Source: an uncultured Verrucomicrobiota bacterium (GTDB lineage Bacteria; Verrucomicrobiota; Verrucomicrobiia; Limisphaerales; UBA9464). Taken from it: a stretch of 10,138 bases of DNA. Where the stretch lies: contig CAIYFP010000190.1 in assembly GCA_903925515.1 (NCBI GenBank), forward strand, positions 1 to 10,138, written 5' to 3'. Below, piece after piece: positions 6,046-10,138 of the stretch (position 1 is its first letter; every line of letters begins with the position of its first letter). The translations under genes and the position numbers were made by a program. The notes under the pieces were generated by a model. The model did not search any database, was not told where the DNA came from, and saw nothing but the letters and a program-made list of their open reading frames with translations.

Positions 6046-7185
6046 ATGCGCCTCCATCCCTCCGTCCTCCCCTCGCGCGCCCTCATGGCCGCCTGCGTCG
6101 CCTTCTTCGCCCTCGCCCCCATGGCCCCCCTCGCCCTCGCTCGCGACCCCCTCGCCCGCCGCAACCGCCATGTCATCCTCGTCTCCACCGACGGCCTCCG
6201 CGCCGAGGAGGTCTTCTCCGGCGCCGACGACCTCCTCCTCTCCAAGGCCTACGGCGGCATCTCCGACACCAACGCCGCCCGCGCCGCCTATTGGCGTCCG
6301 TCCCCCGCCGAACGTCGGGCAATCCTCCTCCCCTTCCTTTGGGGCACCGTCGCCACGCACGGCCAAGTCTGGGGCAATCGCGACCTCAACTCCCCCGTCC
6401 GCGTCGCCAACAACCGCCACTTCTCCTACCCAGGCTACAACGAGTTCCTCACCGGCATCCCGGACCCCGCCATCGATTCCAACGACAAGAAGCTCAATGC
6501 CAACACCAACGTCCTCGAATGGCTCCACCTCCAGCCCGGCTTCAAGGGACGCGTCGCCGCCGTCTGCAACTGGGATGTCCTCCCGTGGATCCTCAACGCC
6601 CCGCGTGCCCAGTTCCCTGTCTGGTCCGGCTTCGACACCCCGCCCGGCACCGTCCCCCTCGCCATCTCCCCGGCCCATGCCGACCTCGTCCAGCACGGCC
6701 GCACCGTCTGGCCCGGCGTCCTCCTCGACACCTTCGTCTCCCACGCCGCCCTCGTGACCCTCCAACGCGACCAACCCCGCGCCCTCTACGTCTCCCTCGG
6801 CGAGACCGACGACTGGGCCCATGAGGGCGCCTACGACCGCTACCTCCGCGCCGCCCATGAGTTCGACCGCTGCCTCTCCCGCCTCTGGCTCGCCTGCCAG
6901 TCCCTCCCAGCCCTCAAGGACAACACCACCCTCGTCGTCACCACCGACCACGGCCGCGGCCCCGGTCCCGTCGCATGGAAGAACCACGGCGCCGAGATTG
7001 CAGCCTCCGCCTCCATGTGGGTCGCCATCCTCGGCCCGGACACCCCGCCCCTCGGCGAACGCTCCAACACCCCCCTCGCTCTCCAAGCCCAGGTCGCCGC
7101 CACCGTCGCCGCCGCCGTCGGCCATGACTTCAACGCCTTCTCACCCCGAAGCGCCCCGCCCCTCCCCGGCGTCTTCAAGCCCTGA
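6046..7185 (+). CDS. Secreted alkaline-phosphatase-superfamily protein
   Basis: This is a 379-residue exported protein with a signal-like start (MRLHPSVLPSRALMAACVAF, Ala-rich to about residue 32). It has the metal-centre landmarks of the alkaline phosphatase/phosphoglyceromutase superfamily: VILVSTDGLRAEEVFSGAD with Asp49, GETDDWAHEGAYDRY with Asp255/Asp256 and His259, VVTTDHGRG with Asp301-His302, and WKNHGAE with His314. FSYPGYNEFLTGIPDPAIDSN (126-146) sits where the superfamily nucleophile lies, so Ser127 is the likely nucleophile (inference). Whether it is a phosphatase, phosphodiesterase or sulfatase cannot be told. The start at 6046 follows the divergent M48 gene by 66 bp; no Shine-Dalgarno is visible and the leader is C-rich. 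The open frame continues far upstream, but that part lacks family features and overlaps the operon. The S9B peptidase gene follows after 39 bp on the same strand, so cotranscription is likely. Confidence 0.87.
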   Translation: MRLHPSVLPSRALMAACVAFFALAPMAPLALARDPLARRNRHVILVSTDGLRAEEVFSGADDLLLSKAYGGISDTNAARAAYWRPSPAERRAILLPFLWGTVATHGQVWGNRDLNSPVRVANNRHFSYPGYNEFLTGIPDPAIDSNDKKLNANTNVLEWLHLQPGFKGRVAAVCNWDVLPWILNAPRAQFPVWSGFDTPPGTVPLAISPAHADLVQHGRTVWPGVLLDTFVSHAALVTLQRDQPRALYVSLGETDDWAHEGAYDRYLRAAHEFDRCLSRLWLACQSLPALKDNTTLVVTTDHGRGPGPVAWKNHGAEIAASASMWVAILGPDTPPLGERSNTPLALQAQVAATVAAAVGHDFNAFSPRSAPPLPGVFKP

Positions 7186-7224
7186 CCCCAACCCTCCACC
7201 TCACCCTCGCCAACCCCGTCCCCC

Positions 7225-9516
7225 ATGAAACACCCCACCCCCCTCCTCGCCACCCTCGCCACCCTCGCCACCCTCGCGTCCACCCTCGCGTCCACCCAGT
7301 CCACTCGGTCCACCCCGTCCACTCGGTCCACCCCGTCCACCCCGTCCACCCTCCTCTCCATCCCCCAGATCTTCGACTCAGACTCCCTCAACAGCGACTC
7401 CTTCCAGGGCCGTTGGCTCCCCAACGAGCCCTTCTACACCACCCTCGAGCCCGCAAGGGACGGCGCCCCCGGCAAGGACATCGTCCGCCATGACCCCGCC
7501 ACCGGCGCCACCCACGTTCTCGTCCCCTCCCGCGACCTCATCCCCCCCGGCCAATCCGCGCCCCTATCCCTCGACGACCATGCATGGTCCGAGGACCGCT
7601 CACGGCTCCTCGTCTTCACCCAGTCCAAACGCGTCTGGCGCACGAACAGCCGCGGCGACTACTGGGTCCTCGACCGCTCCAGCCGCGAGCTCTCCAAGCT
7701 CGGCGGCGACGCCCCGCCCTCCAGCCTCATGTTCGCCAAGTTCTCGCCCGATGCCCGCCATGTCGCCTACGTCCGGGACCGCAACCTGTACCTCGAAGAC
7801 CTCCGCACCCACGTCATCACCGCCCTCACCACCCACTCCTCCCCGCACCTCATCTCCGGCACGTTCGACTGGGCCTACGAGGAGGAATTCGGCCTGCGCG
7901 ACGGCTTCCGCTTCTCCCCCGACGGCTCCCGCATCGCCTTCTGGCAACTCGACACCGAGGACGTCCGCCAAGTCCCCCTCGTGAACAACACCGACGGTCT
8001 CTACCCCAACGTGCAATGGATTCCCTACCCCAAGACCGGCGACCTCAACTCCGCCTGCCGCATTGGCGTCATCGACCTCGCCTCCCTCCAGACCCGCTGG
8101 CTCGACGTCCCCGGCCATCCTCGCGAGCACTACCTCTTTGACCTCCATTGGCCCGCAGGCTCCAGCGAGGTCTTCCTCCAGCAGCTCAACCGCGCCCAGG
8201 ACACCAACCGCGTCTTCCTCGCCAACCCCGTCTCCGGCGCCGCGCGCCAGCTCCTCCTCGACCGCGACGACGCATGGGTCGATTCCGACCATCACCCCGT
8301 CTGGTTCAAGGACGGCAAACGCTTCCTCTTCTGGTCCCAGCGCGACGGATGGCGTCACCTTCACCTCGCCTCCACCGACGACCCCAAGCCCCGCACCGTC
8401 ACCAAGGGCGACTACGACGTCACCGAGTTCGTCCACCTCGACGAGGCCCACAAGCACCTGTACTTCGTCGCCTCCCCCTCCGATCCCACCCAACGCTTCC
8501 TCCACCGCATCGACCTCGACGGCCAACACCTTCGCCGCATCACCCCCGCGAAGCTCGCCGGCTCCCATTCCTATTCCGTCTCCCATGACGGCCGCTGGGC
8601 GTTTCACACCCATTCCACCTTCCTCACGCCGCCCGTCACCGAGCTCATCACCCTCCCCGACCACCAATCCCTCCGCGTCCTCGCCGACAACAAGAAGCTC
8701 AAGGACAACCTCGCCAAGCTCGATCTTCCCGCCGCCGACTTCCTCCGCGTCACGCTCACCAACGACCTCGTCCTCGACGCATGGCGCATCCAGCCCGCCA
8801 AGCTCCAGCCCGGCAGCAAGTACCCCGTCCTCGTCCATGTCTATGGCGAGCCGGCCGGCTCCACCGTCCGCGACGCATGGGGCGGCAAGAACCTCCTCTG
8901 GCACCTCATGCTCGCCCAGCAAGGCTACGTCGTCCTCAGCATCGACAACCGCGGCACCGCCGCACCGCGCGGCCGCGCATGGAGCAAGTCCATCCATCGC
9001 AAGGTCGGCGTCCTGGCCTCCGGCGACCAAGCCGACGCCCTCCGCAAGCTCCTCGCCACCCATCCCGAGCTGGACCCGTCCCGCGTCGCCATCTGGGGCT
9101 GGAGCGGCGGCGGTTCCATGACCCTCAACGCCCTCTTCCGTCACCCCGACCTCTATCATGCCGGCATCGCCGTCGCCGCCGTCCCGGACATGCGCCAGTA
9201 CGACACCATCTACCAGGAACGCTACATGGGGCTTCCCTCCGACAACACCGACGCCTACCGCGACGGTTCCCCCGTTCACTTCGCCCAGAACCTCAAGGGC
9301 CAACTCCTGCTCATCCACGGCACCGGCGACGACAACTGCCATTACCAAGGCTTCGAGGAGCTCATCGACACCCTCATCCGCCACAAGAAGCCCTTCCAGA
9401 TGATGGCCTATCCCAACCGCTCCCACTCCATCAGCGAGGGCGAGGGCACCACCGTTCACCTCCGCGACACCATGACCCGCTTCCTTCACCAATCCGTCCC
9501 GCCAGGCCCCCGATGA
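7225..9516 (+). CDS. S9B prolyl oligopeptidase family serine peptidase (dipeptidyl-peptidase IV type)
   Basis: This 763-residue exported peptidase is predicted to release Xaa-Pro or Xaa-Ala dipeptides from peptide N-termini. Residues 1-45 are a signal-like region dominated by a tandem repeat. The beta-propeller (about 60-530) carries the S9B marker DWAYEEEF, with Glu219-221 providing the double Glu that binds the substrate amino terminus, and later IPYPKTGDLNSA. The alpha/beta hydrolase domain (about 535-763) has VHVYGEPAG with Tyr540 as the oxyanion residue, IDNRGTAAPRG, the nucleophile Ser627 in GWSGGGSM, Asp702 in HGTGDDNCHYQ and His734 in NRSHSIS. The canonical GWSYGG is GWSGGG here, a subgroup difference that keeps Ser. 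Length fits DPP-IV (about 720-770). It starts 39 bp after the phosphatase-like gene and probably shares its transcript. No Shine-Dalgarno is seen before the ATG. Confidence 0.94.
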   Translation: MKHPTPLLATLATLATLASTLASTQSTRSTPSTRSTPSTPSTLLSIPQIFDSDSLNSDSFQGRWLPNEPFYTTLEPARDGAPGKDIVRHDPATGATHVLVPSRDLIPPGQSAPLSLDDHAWSEDRSRLLVFTQSKRVWRTNSRGDYWVLDRSSRELSKLGGDAPPSSLMFAKFSPDARHVAYVRDRNLYLEDLRTHVITALTTHSSPHLISGTFDWAYEEEFGLRDGFRFSPDGSRIAFWQLDTEDVRQVPLVNNTDGLYPNVQWIPYPKTGDLNSACRIGVIDLASLQTRWLDVPGHPREHYLFDLHWPAGSSEVFLQQLNRAQDTNRVFLANPVSGAARQLLLDRDDAWVDSDHHPVWFKDGKRFLFWSQRDGWRHLHLASTDDPKPRTVTKGDYDVTEFVHLDEAHKHLYFVASPSDPTQRFLHRIDLDGQHLRRITPAKLAGSHSYSVSHDGRWAFHTHSTFLTPPVTELITLPDHQSLRVLADNKKLKDNLAKLDLPAADFLRVTLTNDLVLDAWRIQPAKLQPGSKYPVLVHVYGEPAGSTVRDAWGGKNLLWHLMLAQQGYVVLSIDNRGTAAPRGRAWSKSIHRKVGVLASGDQADALRKLLATHPELDPSRVAIWGWSGGGSMTLNALFRHPDLYHAGIAVAAVPDMRQYDTIYQERYMGLPSDNTDAYRDGSPVHFAQNLKGQLLLIHGTGDDNCHYQGFEELIDTLIRHKKPFQMMAYPNRSHSISEGEGTTVHLRDTMTRFLHQSVPPGPR
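7249..7353 (+). repeat. In-frame tandem repeats in the S9B signal region
   Basis: Three 9-bp units encode ATL-ATL-ATL (7249-7275). Two 12-bp units follow, encoding ASTL-ASTQ (7276-7299). Six 9-bp units of the type TCCACYCSG then encode Ser-Thr-x, with x being R, P, R, P, P, L (7300-7353); within these an 18-bp unit is repeated twice. All units are multiples of 3, so slippage changes the length of the leader but not the frame. Confidence 0.85.
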
Positions 9517-9522
9517 CGCCGA

Positions 9523-9538
9523 CGCGCCCCATGGCGCG
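9523..9538. repeat. Small hairpin just after the S9B stop
   Basis: CGCGCC (9523-9528) and GGCGCG (9533-9538) form a 6-bp stem with a CCAT loop, 6 bp after the stop. No T-run follows, so terminator function is doubtful. Confidence 0.3.
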
Positions 9539-9603
9539 GGAAGCCCCAGCTGCGGTACGACCCCGAAATCACCCCGGGACCACCCTCAAGCCAACGTCCA
9601 CCC

Positions 9604-9619
9604 GCAAGGGAAACCTTGC
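9604..9619. repeat. Hairpin with GAAA tetraloop in the convergent spacer
   Basis: GCAAGG (9604-9609) and CCTTGC (9614-9619) close a GAAA loop, a GNRA-type tetraloop if transcribed from the plus strand. It lies 87 bp after the S9B stop. It may stabilise the 3' end of the message; no clear T-tract follows. Confidence 0.35.
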
Positions 9620-9675
9620 CCTCCTCGCACCCTAAAAACGGCAGCCAACGCGGGCTTCAAGGCTGGCCGCCCCAT

Positions 9676-9761
9676 CAAGGCAATGTGGCCCGGTGGAATC
9701 CATCCAAGACCTCACCCCGCAGGTGAGGTTGGAATGGACCGCTCCAGGCCTCATTGCCTTG
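9676..9761. repeat. Large imperfect hairpin (86 nt) between convergent genes
   Basis: The outer arms are a perfect 10-bp inverted repeat, CAAGGCAATG (9676-9685) and CATTGCCTTG (9752-9761). Inward come GGCC/GGCC, short paired blocks, TCCAT/ATGGA, CCAA/TTGG and CCTCACC/GGTGAGG around a small apical loop (9717-9721). I count 33 base pairs interrupted by single mismatches, small bulges and one 3x3 internal loop. It lies 159 bp after the S9B stop and 53 bp after the DUF1553 stop, so both transcripts could reach it. Possible roles are bidirectional terminator or processing structure, a REP/MITE-like palindromic element, or a small RNA. There is no T-tract at the base, which argues against a simple intrinsic terminator. 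Confidence 0.7.
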
Positions 9762-9814
9762 CCAGGACAGCCGTTTCCTTGCCTTGCAGCCCTCTTCAAC
9801 GGCCGTGTTTAGCC

Positions 9815-10138
9815 TCAATCCACCGTCAAAAACTCGTTGCTCGCGAACATCACCCGCGCCAGCGACGCCAACGCACCCTCGCCCCGCACCCGCGCATCCC
9901 CAAGGAACCGTATCCCCTCCTCCCGTTCCCCGGATGTCGGCGAACGCCCCAGCGCCATCCGGTACACGGCCTCCACCCGGCCCGCGTCATCCGGCGCCGC
10001 GCCCATCGCTCGCGACGCCAACCGCCCCGCCGCCGCGTGCACGAACGGGTCGTTCATGAAGTACAACGCCTGCGTCGGCACCGTCGTGGTGCGTCGCCCC
10101 GCCGTGCTCCCGTTGGGATCCGCCCCGTCAAACAGCGC
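9815..10138 (-). CDS. DUF1553 (PSD1) family protein, C-terminal fragment
   Basis: The last 108 residues of a larger protein read in from the right edge; the true start lies beyond 10138. The fragment begins ALFDGADPNGSTAGRRTTT and continues into VPTQALYFMNDPFVHAAA, the highly conserved DUF1553 C-terminal block. A helical AVYRMALGRSPTSGER segment and the terminal FASNEFLTVD follow. In complete members this domain follows DUF1549 and often a cytochrome c-type haem domain, and the gene is usually next to a DUF1501 gene; these large exported proteins of Planctomycetes and Verrucomicrobia have no firmly established function. The GTG at 10079-10081 is internal and should not be taken as the start, because the conserved block begins upstream of it. 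Codons end mainly in G, as in the other minus-strand genes. Whether a haem motif is present cannot be seen here. Confidence 0.9.
   Translation of the reverse strand, partial: ALFDGADPNGSTAGRRTTTVPTQALYFMNDPFVHAAAGRLASRAMGAAPDDAGRVEAVYRMALGRSPTSGEREEGIRFLGDARVRGEGALASLARVMFASNEFLTVD

Larger units (their letters stand above)
9517..9814. other. Convergent non-coding spacer
   Basis: No coding frame is supported here. The 298 bp separate the S9B stop from the DUF1553 stop and contain three nested or adjacent hairpins (9523-9538, 9604-9619 and 9676-9761). The local sequence is less C-biased than the genes. Outside the hairpins nothing else is recognised. Confidence 0.6.

Noticed and set aside
5980..7125. 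Minus-strand extension of the M48 frame opposite the phosphatase-like gene
   Set aside because: It is Gly/Val/Asp-rich shadow sequence. The lipoprotein signal starts at the ATG at 5979.
7600..9492. 630-codon minus-strand frame opposite the S9B peptidase gene
   Set aside because: It has the same Gly/Val/Glu-rich antisense composition and no motifs; the plus strand carries the full catalytic triad and propeller markers.
1..10138. CRISPR arrays, tRNA or rRNA genes, transposase genes and toxin-antitoxin pairs
   Set aside because: I looked for regularly spaced repeats, rRNA motifs, tRNA-like cloverleaf ends and mobile-element proteins and saw none. The only repeat arrays are the in-frame units at 7249-7353 and short tandem repeats at 2192-2211.

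Overview
The window looks like a chromosomal stretch from a high-GC bacterium, most likely of the Planctomycetota-Verrucomicrobiota-Chlamydiota group. The clearest markers sit at the two edges: the C-terminal end of a DUF1501 protein on the left (+) and the C-terminal end of a DUF1553 (PSD1) protein on the right (-), two families that are abundant and often paired in Planctomycetes and Verrucomicrobia. The plus-strand starts have no recognisable Shine-Dalgarno sequence and sit in C-rich leaders. The phylum is an inference from these signs.

Layout. (1) 2-274: end of DUF1501. (2) 310-891 (-): a small multi-pass membrane protein of unknown role. (3) 975-1422: a PD-(D/E)XK-like small protein broken by one extra C in a C6 run, followed at 1461-2027 by a GNAT acetyltransferase. 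(4) 2028-2404: a non-coding stretch with palindromic, repeat-like sequence and a plausible sigma-70-type promoter for (5) htpG (Hsp90) at 2405-4252. (6) A good bidirectional terminator at about 4308-4345, where htpG converges with (7) a compact three-gene minus-strand operon (5979 to 4364): M48 metallopeptidase lipoprotein, 68-residue lipoprotein, NlpC/P60 hydrolase lipoprotein. (8) Divergent from it, two plus-strand exported hydrolases: an alkaline-phosphatase-superfamily protein (6046-7185) and a DPP-IV-type S9B peptidase (7225-9516) with a tandem-repeat N-terminus. (9) 9517-9814: a convergent spacer with an 86-nt imperfect hairpin, then the DUF1553 end.

Function. Most of the right half encodes cell-envelope or exported hydrolases. 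The M48/lipoprotein/NlpC operon is the most system-like unit: the first two genes overlap by ATGA, the next gap is 3 bp, all three products have a lipobox-like Cys, and the small lipoprotein shares a 10-residue motif with the NlpC N-terminus at the same residue position. The rest looks like ordinary housekeeping or accessory metabolism.

Base composition. The plus strand is C-rich throughout whichever strand is coding. Plus genes use C-ending codons and minus genes use G-ending codons. This suggests a replication-linked strand asymmetry with the minus strand as the G-rich leading strand. It also explains the very long stop-free antisense frames, which are not genes.
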